Source: Fuerstiella sp.
GTDB lineage: Bacteria; Planctomycetota; Planctomycetia; Planctomycetales; Planctomycetaceae
Direction: 5' to 3'
Assembly: GCA_022843805.1 (NCBI GenBank)
Contig: JALHMY010000008.1
Location: 1-64,000 of the forward strand
DNA length: 64,000 nt
The translations under genes were made by a program, and so were the position numbers. The notes below the pieces were generated by a model, which worked only from the letters and a program-made list of their open reading frames with translations, searched no databases and was not told the origin of the DNA. How positions within the stretch are numbered: the first letter of the stretch is position 1; each line of letters opens with the position of its first letter. Shown one piece after another: positions 45,138 through 54,036 of this stretch.

Positions 45138-45270
45138 GTCCGACACACTCGCGCAGCTTCAACCTGATCAACGGCATCCTCAAATTTCATCCCGACGCGA
45201 GGTCGAAATGACGACACCAATCGAGTGGACTTCGCCGCACGAACTGCATGGGTCGATGTGACAGGAGCAG
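45138..45270. repeat. Dispersed repeat, copy 1
   Basis: This 133-base segment runs from GTCCGACAC to GGAGCAG and matches 54276-54409 in the same orientation. The best part includes GTGGACTTCGCCGCACGAAC versus GTGGACTTAGCCGCACGAAC and GGTCGATGTGAC in both. By eye about three quarters of bases agree. Neither copy has a coding frame in common, so it is a non-coding repeat or the end of an unidentified element. Confidence 0.6.
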
Positions 45271-45451
45271 ATTGTGAAAGTACACAATCTTGTATTGGTT
45301 TGTCTCCGCGACCTGGATACTTGGCTATGGACAGCAATTCGACATGTGCATTCCATTCCACAAAAACAAGACAATTAAAAGCGATCGGCTTCCCGACTCA
45401 TGCAGGCGTGGCCGCCAGGGCAATCGCACGTTAGGTTGTTGAAAAAGCGGC

Positions 45452-45690
45452 TCAAATCTTGTCGAGCATCGTCTCATCCCAGCCTGCGCGAAGGCGCTTG
45501 CCGCGAATGCTGTCTTTGACGGTCTTGTCTCGCTGCAAAATGTTGAGCGCCATGCGACGAATTGAGGAAGAGATTAGAGGAGCTGTTCCGCTGCGAATTC
45601 TGCTCGAGTCCTCTGCAAAAGTTACATCAAGAATGTAGTGCTGACTGTTTTCAATGCCCCAGTAACCTCGAATATGGCTGGCCAGATGTC
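45452..45690 (-). mobile_element. Remnant of an ISAs1-type transposase C-terminus
   Basis: The minus frame ending at 45452 encodes HIRGYWGIENSQHYILDVTF, then EDSSRIRSGTAP and KRLRAGWDETMLDKI, matching the C-terminal part of ISAs1 (H-repeat) DDE transposases (GHWGIEN..HW.LDV.F.ED and RL.AGWD). The N-terminal two thirds are missing. Similarity stops near 45690, where a uppP fragment starts on the other strand. The sequence TTGTTGAAAAAGC near 45437 may be the element end. Confidence 0.75.
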
Positions 45691-45698
45691 CTGTTCGT

Positions 45699-45977
45699 CG
45701 GAGTTGTGCAGTGCCTTGCATTCTGGCCTGGGTTCAGTCGCAGTCTCGCAACGATCCTCGGTTGCCGCTTTGCTGGAGTCCGCATGATGGCTGCCATGGA
45801 ATTCAGTTTTCTCCTCGGCCTGATCACGCTGACTGCAGCGACCGCCTGCGAGGGCCTGAAAAATGGGCAGAAATGATTTCTGACTATGGCGCAGCAATGC
45901 CGTTAGTAGCTCTGATCACGGCCTTTTTGGCGGCTGTCGTCAGCGTCCGATTCATGGTGAACGCGTTAGGAAAATAA
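45699..45977 (+). pseudogene. uppP: uppP (undecaprenyl-diphosphatase) 3' fragment, frameshifted
   Basis: The plus strand encodes the C-terminal third of UppP/BacA: VGVVQCLAFWPGFSRS (family PGTSRS), MEFSFLLGLITLTAATA and, in another frame, MISDYGAAMPLVALITAF and VVSVRFMVNALGK. The frame change falls at an A-run near 45860. The 5' two thirds, including the first catalytic motif, are missing and replaced by an ISAs1-type transposase remnant. UppP recycles the undecaprenyl carrier for wall synthesis, so an intact copy should exist elsewhere if this cell needs it. Confidence 0.8.
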
Positions 45978-46105
45978 GGACTGGCGCCATTTGGTTACTA
46001 TCGAATTATTCTGGCTGTCGAGTGCGTCGTCTGGCTGATTGACTGAATCCTGTCGAATAGACGAGAAGATCCCTTTATCCAATAATTACCCTGGGCCTTA
46101 GCTGC

Positions 46106-47299
46106 TCATCCGGTTGCGCATCCTGAAGCAGTTCCCGTACTGGAAGCGAACCACTCGTAACTCATCACCGCCACACAGGCGCTAAGAATCAGGACCATCA
46201 CACCCGTTGCGTATGCGGCACTCTGCTCTTCAACTGATGCCCGAAAAATCAGTGTCACGACAATACAGACGCCGATGATGACACAGACCAGCGGCCTCGT
46301 CGCTGCGACCCAATCCGGAGCCATCCCAAACTTTGGCAGGTAGCGAGGGATCAGATGCAACAACCCCGAGAGCGCGCTGGCACCAGCAAAACACAGAATG
46401 GCGATGGTGCTCGCGTCGTACATTGTCCCAAAAACTTCGCCGAAGAACGGCCACAGTTTGAGCCGCCTTCTCAGTGTGCCAGATACGCGAGCGCACGTTC
46501 ATATGCCGGAGTACCATGTCAGTGGAATGAGTGGCGCAGCGCCTGCTGCGTCTGCAGCCGTTGAAGCATCGTTCTCGTTCCCATGGGCAGTTTCCTGGTC
46601 AGAAGAATGACCACCAATGCCCACGTCGCCGGAACTCAGTTTGTCCCACCAGTCTGCCACATAATGTGGCTGCTGGACCAGCGTCACCAGCCCGCCTGAG
46701 AGGACAATCAGATTCATCGCCAGGTAGACAGCGACAATCACAACCGCGACACCGATCACTTCCCGAACGCCCTTCAGAAACAGTGCGCCCAGAACCATGA
46801 TCATGGCCAGCGTGATTCCGATCTGGCTGTGGAAGACCGATGGAACATGATGGAAGAGGGGGTTCTCCATCACATGTTTTGCCGCGTCTGCCGCGGACAG
46901 AGTGATGGTGATCACGAAGTCCGTGGCGGCGAAGCCCAATAATGTCAGTACCAGAAACTTGTCTGACCAGCCTCGCATCAGTTGCTGAAGCATGGCAATT
47001 GAACCCTGTCCGTGAGGGGATGATTTTGCAACGCGGCAATAGATCGGCACTGCTCCAAAGATCGTTACCAGCACCAGAAGAATTGTGGCGACCGGTGCCA
47101 GTCGCCCGGCGCTGGTGATGGCGATGGACGGCTGATAGGCCAGCGTGCTGAAATAATCGACTCCGGTCAGGCACATGACCCAGAGCCAGAACGACGGGTG
47201 AGCGGGCGTCACTGTATGGGAGTCAGAAGAGGACGGGCCATGAAGATCCTGGTGGTCGTCGAATGCCCCTGATGGCTGTGGGCCTGAGCGTGTTGGCAA
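46106..47299 (-). pseudogene. APC-superfamily permease gene with deletion and frameshifts
   Basis: The frame from 47299 encodes a membrane permease start: WLWVMCLTGVDYFSTLAYQP, then VATILLVLVTIFGAVPIYCR and LLGFAATDFVITITLSAADA. It ends at TGA near 46499 after PLIPLTWYSGI. The next frame gives AYERALAYLAH and a third gives LKLWPFFGEVFGTMYDAST, then the helices of 46106-46423 (ILCFAGASALSGLLHLIPRY). So at least two frame changes and an internal shortening separate parts of one gene. The family transports amino acids or cations; this copy is not functional. Confidence 0.75.
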
Positions 47300-47535
47300 C
47301 GTTGATGTCCAGCATTTCGTACATGGGGGTCCCCGGCGAAATGATCGGGATTGGAATACACATGGACCGTAATCATGCGGCGGCCCATTCCGGTCGATGC
47401 CGCTGAACTGGCGGGTGCCGGACCGATTGCGGCATGGCTCGCGTCAGAAACCACAAACTGCGATGCAGACAAGTCTCCTTTACCGTAGACTGTCGATCCC
47501 GCCACTTTCTTCGAACACTTCAGAGGCCTGACCCC

Positions 47536-49005
47536 ATGTCGGATGTTGTCGAATATGATCCGTATGCTCTTCCAAAGGATGCCATTCAGGAACCGCCCGT
47601 TTCGCTGTGGTCAGCATTGAAGATGATCGGCCCGGGAATCATTCTTGCAGGCACGATTGTCGGATCCGGAGAATTGTTGCTGACAACATCACTCGGCGCG
47701 AAACACGGCTTTGTATTTCTCTGGCTGATTCTGTTCAGTTGCGTCATCAAAGTCTTCATGCAGGTGGAACTGGGCCGCTATGCGATTTCGTCCGGCAAAC
47801 CAACACTGGGAGCGATCAACGAGCTGAGCGGCCCTCGACTTGGAGCACACTGGATTGCCTGGTGGTGGCTGATCATGATGCTATCGACGGTGTTTCAGCT
47901 GGGTGCTATGACGGGAACGGTTGGCCAGGCGCTGAATCTGGCGTTCCCGTCTGTAGCGGCCGGCCTGTCAGATCTTTTGCAAGGATTCGTTCCGTCACTC
48001 GCTGAAGCCACTCGTGAACGCCCGGAGTTTCCCTGGGCGATCTTGACATGCATGGCTGCGATTGCCCTGCTTTGGAGCGGTACGTATCGGCGCATCGAGA
48101 TTGTGACGACCTTTCTTGTCGTTGGAATCACTGTGCTGACTGTTACAGCGGCCTGTGCGCTGCCTGCGACGAGGTTTCCAATTCCATGGTCCGATGTGAT
48201 GAAAGGGCTTACGTTTGGTATGCCAGCGGAAGGCATTGCAGTCGCGTTTGGAGTCTTTGGAATCACGGGCGTCGGTGCAACGGAGTTGTTCTTCTATCCG
48301 TACTGGTGTCTCGAAAAAGGCTATGCTCGTTACACTGGACGGGCGCAACCCGGCCCGGACTGGACGCGGCGTGCAAAGGGCTGGATCCGTGTGATGTACC
48401 TTGATGCCTGGGTCAGTATGATCGTGTTTACGGTTTCAACTCTTGCCTTCTATTTCATGGGAGCCACAGTGCTTCACGCTCAGGGACTCCATCCTCAGGG
48501 CAAGGACATGATTCTGACACTGTCACGCATGTTCGTCGATACGTTTGGCAACTGGACCCAACTCGTATTTCTTGTCGGTGCCGCCGCCGTCCTGTTTAAA
48601 ACTCTGTATCTGTCCAGCGCCGGAAATGCGAGATTGATTGCCGACTTCCTCAGCCTCGCCGGATTTGTCTCGTATCGTGAACCTGTTCAGCGAGGGAAAG
48701 TGATTCACTGGGTTTCGCTGACGATCCCCGTTCTGGCTCTATTCCTGTTCCTGGCATTCAAGGAACCCAAATGGATGGTGGTTGTCGGCGGATTCGGACA
48801 GGCTCTGACTTTGCCAATTATTGCTGCGGTCACCATCTATTTCCGATACCGTAAACTTGATCGTCGCATCCCCCCGGCATTGTTTCTGGACGTTTGTATG
48901 TGGATTGCCTTTGTGGCCATAACTCTGGTGGCGATCTATGCGCTGCGAGATCAGTACGGAAAGTTCTTCCCGGCAGATCCCATTTCGGCAGGCATCAGCA
49001 AGTGA
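47536..49005 (+). CDS. Nramp-related divalent metal transporter
   Basis: A 489-residue inner-membrane protein with about eleven helices. It follows the Nramp fold: KMIGPGIILAGTIVGSGEL at helix 1, FGVFGITGVGATELFFYPYW at helix 6. The DPGN metal motif of canonical Nramp helix 1 is replaced by GTIVGSGE, and helix 6 lacks the MPH motif. It therefore belongs to the divergent Nramp-related group and may carry other ions such as Mg, or none of the usual Mn/Fe. ATG 47536 was chosen for the complete helix 1; the ribosome site (AGAGG) is distant. No operon partner is present. Confidence 0.87.
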   Translation: MSDVVEYDPYALPKDAIQEPPVSLWSALKMIGPGIILAGTIVGSGELLLTTSLGAKHGFVFLWLILFSCVIKVFMQVELGRYAISSGKPTLGAINELSGPRLGAHWIAWWWLIMMLSTVFQLGAMTGTVGQALNLAFPSVAAGLSDLLQGFVPSLAEATRERPEFPWAILTCMAAIALLWSGTYRRIEIVTTFLVVGITVLTVTAACALPATRFPIPWSDVMKGLTFGMPAEGIAVAFGVFGITGVGATELFFYPYWCLEKGYARYTGRAQPGPDWTRRAKGWIRVMYLDAWVSMIVFTVSTLAFYFMGATVLHAQGLHPQGKDMILTLSRMFVDTFGNWTQLVFLVGAAAVLFKTLYLSSAGNARLIADFLSLAGFVSYREPVQRGKVIHWVSLTIPVLALFLFLAFKEPKWMVVVGGFGQALTLPIIAAVTIYFRYRKLDRRIPPALFLDVCMWIAFVAITLVAIYALRDQYGKFFPADPISAGISK

Positions 49006-49441
49006 CCTGGTTCCGGGAAGCGGCGCGCTCGGTTCCAGATACTCTGAAGCATGTCGGTGCCGCGATGTCCCAACTGCTGTCCGGTTGTGGCGACATGCAT
49101 CATCGCGTGGTTGAGGTGATCAGACCTGGTATCATGCTTTTGCATCCGAATCGCCAAATACCACGGTGCGAAGCTGCTCCACTTGAAGTCCTTTTTGAGT
49201 GAATCCGGATTTCATGTTTGAACAGCTTCGCGGCAGCTGGGACCTTGAGAAGCAGCTGGAATCAGTTTTCAACGACACCCTGGATTATACAATTATGGAA
49301 TGTTTTGACAGATTGATGTGCTGACCGGATGGTCACTGATTTCTATGGCACGCACTTCATTTGGCGCTGGATCCGAAAACCTTGATGCTGAACGTTCATC
49401 GACATCGGGTTTCGATCTTTCAGACAAAGCTTACATGTACT
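49006..49441. other. Intergenic stretch without a supported gene
   Basis: About 440 bases between convergent genes. Short frames show no domain. No perfect terminator hairpin was found after either stop. Confidence 0.4.
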
Positions 49442-50230
49442 TTACGGGGCGGATGAGGAACCAGGTCGACGACCGCTCAGGTAATCACTCAAGGTGTTGG
49501 ACAAACTCACAAAATCCGAAGGAATCATCAGAACAATTGTGCTGTTGTTTTCCATCCCGACCTCAGCAATCATCTGGAATCGTCGCAATTCGAGAGCGGC
49601 TGGATTCTCTGACATCTTCGCCGCCGCCATCGCAAGCTTTTCGGACGCTTCCATCTCGGCCTCGGCCTTGATGATGCGCGCCCGCTTCTCTCGAATTGCT
49701 TCTGCCTGCATGGCCATTACCTCCTGCATTGCTTCCGGCAGTTCCACATCCTTCATTTCAAATCGCTCCACTTCGATGCCCCAGGGAGTCGTTGATTCAA
49801 CGATACTCTCACGCAGCAACCCGTTGATTTTGTCTCGTTCCTGCAAAACTTCGTCGAGGTCATGTTGGCCGATGATATTTCGCAAGCTGGTCAGTGCAAG
49901 CTGATAGACAGCGGCAGAAGCGTCAGTTACGGAGATGACTGACCTGGCTGAGTCCACCACGCGATACCAAAGAACGGCATTCAGTTTTACCGTGACGCTA
50001 TCACGCGTAATAGTCTCCTGCTGCTCGGCAGAAACCGTCCGCGTTCGGATATCGATCGTCACCGAACGCTCAACTGACAATGGGATGATCCAATAGAGGC
50101 CAGGACCTCGAACAGTTTGAAACCTTCCAAGTCGGAACACTACGCCCCGTTGATACTCCTGAGCGACGCGAAGCCCGGAAAGAAGGACAACAACGAGAAC
50201 CCCTGAGCAAATAAGAAATGTTTCCATCAT
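49442..50230 (-). CDS. SPFH-domain slipin/stomatin-like membrane protein
   Basis: A 262-residue protein of the slipin group. One N-terminal helix (residues about 5-22, FLICSGVLVVVLLSGL) anchors it. The SPFH domain follows: EYQRGVVFRLGRFQTVRGPG, VERSVTIDIRTRTV, then YQLALTSLRNIIGQHDLDEV and ESTTPWGIEVERFEMKDVEL. A charged helix (AIREKRARIIKAEAEMEAS) forms the usual oligomerisation region. The start is ATG 50230 or 50227. Slipins form membrane microdomains and often work with an NfeD protein, but no nfeD gene is next to it here. Confidence 0.92.
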   Translation of the reverse strand: MMETFLICSGVLVVVLLSGLRVAQEYQRGVVFRLGRFQTVRGPGLYWIIPLSVERSVTIDIRTRTVSAEQQETITRDSVTVKLNAVLWYRVVDSARSVISVTDASAAVYQLALTSLRNIIGQHDLDEVLQERDKINGLLRESIVESTTPWGIEVERFEMKDVELPEAMQEVMAMQAEAIREKRARIIKAEAEMEASEKLAMAAAKMSENPAALELRRFQMIAEVGMENNSTIVLMIPSDFVSLSNTLSDYLSGRRPGSSSAP

Positions 50231-50533
50231 AAATCAACCAACTTTCAACAAAACTACCGAGAATCTGCCGACGAGATTGCACTGTGATTAATGTCCGTGC
50301 CGTCGTGACACGCCTTGGAAGTTGTTTCCGACGTTGGAAGGCGACTGCTTTTCACTCAACGTTTTGCATGAATCAGAAGACTGATATTTTCGGGCAAATG
50401 TTCGGCGATTGTTGAATACCGTTGCCTTTCATTGCTCGCCACAGCTCCGATAATACAGGAAAGTGTCCAAATCCATTCGCGATTGTCCATCAGCGAAAAT
50501 CCAGGGTATCAAAGGAACGAGGGGTGGCCGATC
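50231..50533. other. Intergenic region between divergent genes
   Basis: About 300 bases. It should hold the promoters of the slipin and PH-domain genes. No perfect dyad or repeat was seen. Confidence 0.4.
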
Positions 50534-50995
50534 ATGAGTGTCGATTCGATTCGTTGGTACAAATCAAAAATCGATTGGTGGATTGCCCTTGTGCTTTGTA
50601 TTCCCCCGACTGTTTCACTGATTGTTGTTGTTGCTTTGTTCCTGGATGGAAAGCAATCCGAGATTCCGGTGGCCATCGGGGCAATTTTGCTTGTCTGCGG
50701 GATTTACGTGGGGTTGATTTTCCCAATGCGTTATGGTCTGGACAATCACCAACTGGTTGTCCGATTCGGAATTTGCCGACAACGCATTCCGTTAGACAAC
50801 ATTCTGGAAGTGCGTCCGACGCGGAATCCTCTGAGTTCCCCGGCTCTGTCCCTTGATCGCCTGCATGTGCAATTTGGCAAGGGTTTCTTTAAGGCAGTCA
50901 TGATCTCACCTGCTGACCGCGAACAGTTTTTGGCGGATCTGGAGAAGAACGGCGAACTGCACCGGACAGGAGAACGACTTGTCAGGCTACAGTGA
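50534..50995 (+). CDS. Bacterial PH-domain membrane protein
   Basis: A 153-residue protein. Two hydrophobic helices (WWIALVLCIPPTVSLIVVVA near 15-35, VAIGAILLVCGIYVGLIF near 45-65) precede a PH-like domain (MRYGLDNHQLVVRFGICRQR, IPLDNILEVRPTRNPLSSPA, FKAVMISPADREQFLADL). This fits the bPH family of small membrane proteins. ATG 50534 follows a GGGGTGG stretch. The role is unknown. It is divergent from the slipin gene, so the two may share control. Confidence 0.8.
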   Translation: MSVDSIRWYKSKIDWWIALVLCIPPTVSLIVVVALFLDGKQSEIPVAIGAILLVCGIYVGLIFPMRYGLDNHQLVVRFGICRQRIPLDNILEVRPTRNPLSSPALSLDRLHVQFGKGFFKAVMISPADREQFLADLEKNGELHRTGERLVRLQ

Positions 50996-51138
50996 TCCAT
51001 TGGCCGTTCGAAGGCATCGCTCGTCGAAGGCAATGGTCGAACAGGAGTCGAGGAAATGTTATCTGCAACGCATGCACCAGGTGTTCATAATCCAGCGTTT
51101 CCGGACGCACGAACTCCGGTTCAATGACCGATGAGGTC

Positions 51139-52152
51139 CTACCGAGACTCTTGTGCATGCCCCGATTCGGATGCCGAGTGTTGACTTATCGCCTTAGAAC
51201 TTCTGCTTGCTCGGCTACTCCTTCCCTGAGCCAAAAATACTTCAACAGGAAGTCCCAACAGTAGGTCCTGTCCGCCGTCGAGCTTGACGATGATTTCTCG
51301 AACACGAACATCGACTCTCTCACCCGGATGCAAATGTCGCTCCGACTTGGGCTGCATGTAACTGGCACAGGCAATGACCGTTCCCCGATAACGGCGCTCC
51401 ACTGATCCGGAGGCGATTGCAACTGCTGGCATCCCAACAGTCACATCCATCGCATCGATCTCTTCAACCCAAGCCCGTACTCGAATTTCGGTTCGATCGA
51501 CGACACGAAACGCCGCCGTCCTTTCGTGTGGGTCTGTGAGTTCGCCGGGATACATAGCACACTCGATGATCGTTCCGTCGATTGGCGATCTCAGCTGAGT
51601 TTTCTCGAGCTGAATCTTTTCTCGTTGCAGGGCAAGCTCAGCACTGGTCGCTTGTCCGATGGCGAAGACTTGTTCATTGGAGTTCACTTCAAGGGAGCCG
51701 GAGACTGTCCGTGTTGCATTCTTGAAATTGCTGGCGGAGTTGCTCAGGCCTAAGCGCCCGGTGCATGGCATGGCAAGCGCCTGAGATTGTAGTTCTGCCG
51801 CATGAAAATCGGATTCTGCTTTTCTGACAGCAAGCTCGTAAAGTTCCGGATCCAACTTCGCCAGTACGTCATTCTTTCGAACCTGTTGCCCTTCCTGAAC
51901 AAGGACTTCCTGAATGCAACCAGACACCTCGAACCTGACTTCTAACGGCTCAGTCATACCCTCCACGATTCCCGCGGCAAAAATCAGCTTTTGCTCAGCC
52001 GCACCTGGCGAAGTATGAATCGCAGCGTGCTCTGCGGGTGCCGTATCGGGAAGAGTAAAGCCCCACCGAGTGACGTAAAGTGTCGCGGCAACACTCAGGA
52101 GAGTGCAGCCCAGCAGCAGTCGACTGACAGGAGGTTGACGTGAACTTGTCAT
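51139..52152 (-). CDS. DevB-like HlyD-family adaptor of an ABC exporter
   Basis: A 337-residue membrane-fusion protein. One N-terminal helix (residues about 10-28) anchors it. The lipoyl-like halves are visible: RFEVSGCIQEVLVQEGQQV before and LRSPIDGTIIECAMYPGEL after a helical hairpin of about 80 residues. Arg/Ser-rich tail at the C-terminus. Its start overlaps the ATPase stop by one base (TAATG), so it is the last gene of the operon permease-ATPase-adaptor. The set matches DevC-DevA-DevB, which exports glycolipids in cyanobacteria; here the cargo is unknown. Confidence 0.85.
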   Translation of the reverse strand: MTSSRQPPVSRLLLGCTLLSVAATLYVTRWGFTLPDTAPAEHAAIHTSPGAAEQKLIFAAGIVEGMTEPLEVRFEVSGCIQEVLVQEGQQVRKNDVLAKLDPELYELAVRKAESDFHAAELQSQALAMPCTGRLGLSNSASNFKNATRTVSGSLEVNSNEQVFAIGQATSAELALQREKIQLEKTQLRSPIDGTIIECAMYPGELTDPHERTAAFRVVDRTEIRVRAWVEEIDAMDVTVGMPAVAIASGSVERRYRGTVIACASYMQPKSERHLHPGERVDVRVREIIVKLDGGQDLLLGLPVEVFLAQGRSSRASRSSKAISQHSASESGHAQESR

Positions 52153-52901
52153 TATGCAGCCTTCTTCGCGGGCTCGGGCGGATTCGTGTCCATCCTGACT
52201 GCGCTCAGGCTGTCCGTGTGCACAGAGGGTTTCATTTGCCCGTTATTCAGAGTCAGGACTCTGTCAGCAAAGGAGAAGATTCGAGAATCATGAGTAACGA
52301 CAACGACGGTCTTCCCCAGACTTCGGCAAAGATCCTTCAGCGTGGCGATCGCCTGCAGTCCGGAACTCTCATCCAGCGAAGCAGTCGGTTCATCAGCCAG
52401 AATCAATTCCGGATCTGCCGCCAAAGCACGTGCAACCGCAACGCGTTGTCGCTGTCCCATACTTAGCTGTGTGACATTCCGATCGGTCAATCCACCAAGC
52501 CCCAGCAAGTCCAGCAATTGTTTGCTACGCGAGACGGCGGCGGCCTTTTTCCATCGCAAAAGTTGCAGCGGAATGCAAACATTTTCGAGGGCCGTCAATG
52601 CGTCGAACAGATTCAATCTCTGAAAGACAAACCCAATCTTCTCACGTCGAAATTTGGCTTGTTCATCCGGATTGAGATGCTTCACATCGTGACCAAGAAT
52701 CCTGATTTCTCCAGAATCGGCCGACAGGACACATCCCAGAATCGATAGCAGAGTTGTCTTCCCGCTCCCCGAGGGCCCGACAAGAAACAAGCATTCACCT
52801 CGATGGACCGACATGCTGACATTGCGAAGTACAGGGACGGCATGTTCTCCGGTCCGGTAACTTTTGATGAGCCCTCGGGTTTCAATGACAGGGACTTCCA
52901 T
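52152..52901 (-). CDS. DevA-like ABC transporter ATPase
   Basis: A 249-residue ATPase: Walker A GPSGSGKTT near residue 36, signature LSMGQRQRVA near 140, and Walker B LILADEPTAS. It belongs to the MacB/LolD/DevA branch. ATG 52901 is preferred, giving a start 10 bases after the permease stop; a TTG at 52919 in the same frame would overlap the permease by eight bases. It should power the exporter with the FtsX-type permease upstream and the HlyD adaptor downstream. Confidence 0.92.
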   Translation of the reverse strand: MEVPVIETRGLIKSYRTGEHAVPVLRNVSMSVHRGECLFLVGPSGSGKTTLLSILGCVLSADSGEIRILGHDVKHLNPDEQAKFRREKIGFVFQRLNLFDALTALENVCIPLQLLRWKKAAAVSRSKQLLDLLGLGGLTDRNVTQLSMGQRQRVAVARALAADPELILADEPTASLDESSGLQAIATLKDLCRSLGKTVVVVTHDSRIFSFADRVLTLNNGQMKPSVHTDSLSAVRMDTNPPEPAKKAA

Positions 52902-52911
52902 GGCAGAGCGG

Positions 52912-54036
52912 CTATCCAATCAACACCGTCACAGGGTCGATTTTTCGTATTCGAAGGTAGGGAACGAAAGCAGCAACGATGCAGATAGCAAACATCACGA
53001 CAACCGATGCCGCAGCGAGCAGGGGACGAATATAGACGGGTGCCAGCGGCGAGTTCCAGAAATTTGCGATCAGGTAGACCACCAGCATGCCCAGAAATGT
53101 CCCCACCGTTGCAATCCAGATCGTCTGAGTCAGGATGACGCTACACACATCTGAGTCCCGAGCACCAATTGCCTTTAGCGTGGCGTAATCTTTCAGATGG
53201 TCAATAGCCATCGCATAAAGACTCTGACCGACCACCGTCAGGCCGACCAATAATCCCAGCAATGTCGCTGCACCAAAACTAATGCCGATGCCCGTCCGTT
53301 TCATCCAGTATCTCTGTGAAATCGAGGCAAACTCCTCCGGCAGATAGACACACGCATCCGGAATTCGTTGCTGGATCAATTGCTGAAGTGCAACGCGGTC
53401 CTTCCCGGGCCTGAGCTTTACGAGGATGAATGAGGTAAGTCCCGATGGCATACGGACCAGATTGCGTGCGGTGTTGTATGTCGTGAAAAGATAAGGCATC
53501 GTGATGAAGCCTGTGATGCCATTGGTTCGAGCAACAACTCTCGTTCGCTGGCCATTCACTTCCAACCATTCACCTATTTGTGGATGGCCCAGCTTTTCAC
53601 TATCAACTTCATCAAAGCTAACGCCATACGGCCGTCGGAGATCTGCTCGCGAACCTGCGACGAACCCCCAGGCACTTCCAAGCATGGAGTCCGGATCCGA
53701 ACCTATGACCCAGACGTCCTCCATGTGCCCGGAGTTCAATGACGCAGTGCCTTTACCAACAATGTAGGGAACGGCCTTCTGAACCGTGGGCAATCCTCGA
53801 ATCCTTTGTTGCCACGATTCAGGAATCTCGCGTGCAAGGTCGACGTTTTCAACCAGCTTATGCGTCACCCACAGATCCGCATCATTGTGGTCTACGAGGA
53901 GGCTGGCTTTTTTCATCAACCCCAAATAGAGACCGCCCTGAATGTTGACCAGCACCAGCGAAAAAATGACGCCAGCGACCCCCGTAAAGAGTTTGCTACG
54001 ATTCGACAGCAGCGTTTTGATTGCAAAAGAGATCAT
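52912..54036 (-). CDS. DevC-like FtsX-type ABC permease
   Basis: A 374-residue permease. It has one N-terminal helix (residues about 15-40), a large periplasmic domain (about 45-250) and three C-terminal helices (LLGLLVGLTVVGQSLYAMA, TQTIWIATVGTFLGMLVVYL, AAASVVVMFAICIVAAFVP). The pattern LVDHNDADLWVTHK in the outer domain is typical of the DevC branch. As first gene of the operon its promoter should lie in 54037-54300. It is probably part of a lipid or glycolipid exporter. Confidence 0.9.
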   Translation of the reverse strand: MISFAIKTLLSNRSKLFTGVAGVIFSLVLVNIQGGLYLGLMKKASLLVDHNDADLWVTHKLVENVDLAREIPESWQQRIRGLPTVQKAVPYIVGKGTASLNSGHMEDVWVIGSDPDSMLGSAWGFVAGSRADLRRPYGVSFDEVDSEKLGHPQIGEWLEVNGQRTRVVARTNGITGFITMPYLFTTYNTARNLVRMPSGLTSFILVKLRPGKDRVALQQLIQQRIPDACVYLPEEFASISQRYWMKRTGIGISFGAATLLGLLVGLTVVGQSLYAMAIDHLKDYATLKAIGARDSDVCSVILTQTIWIATVGTFLGMLVVYLIANFWNSPLAPVYIRPLLAAASVVVMFAICIVAAFVPYLRIRKIDPVTVLIG

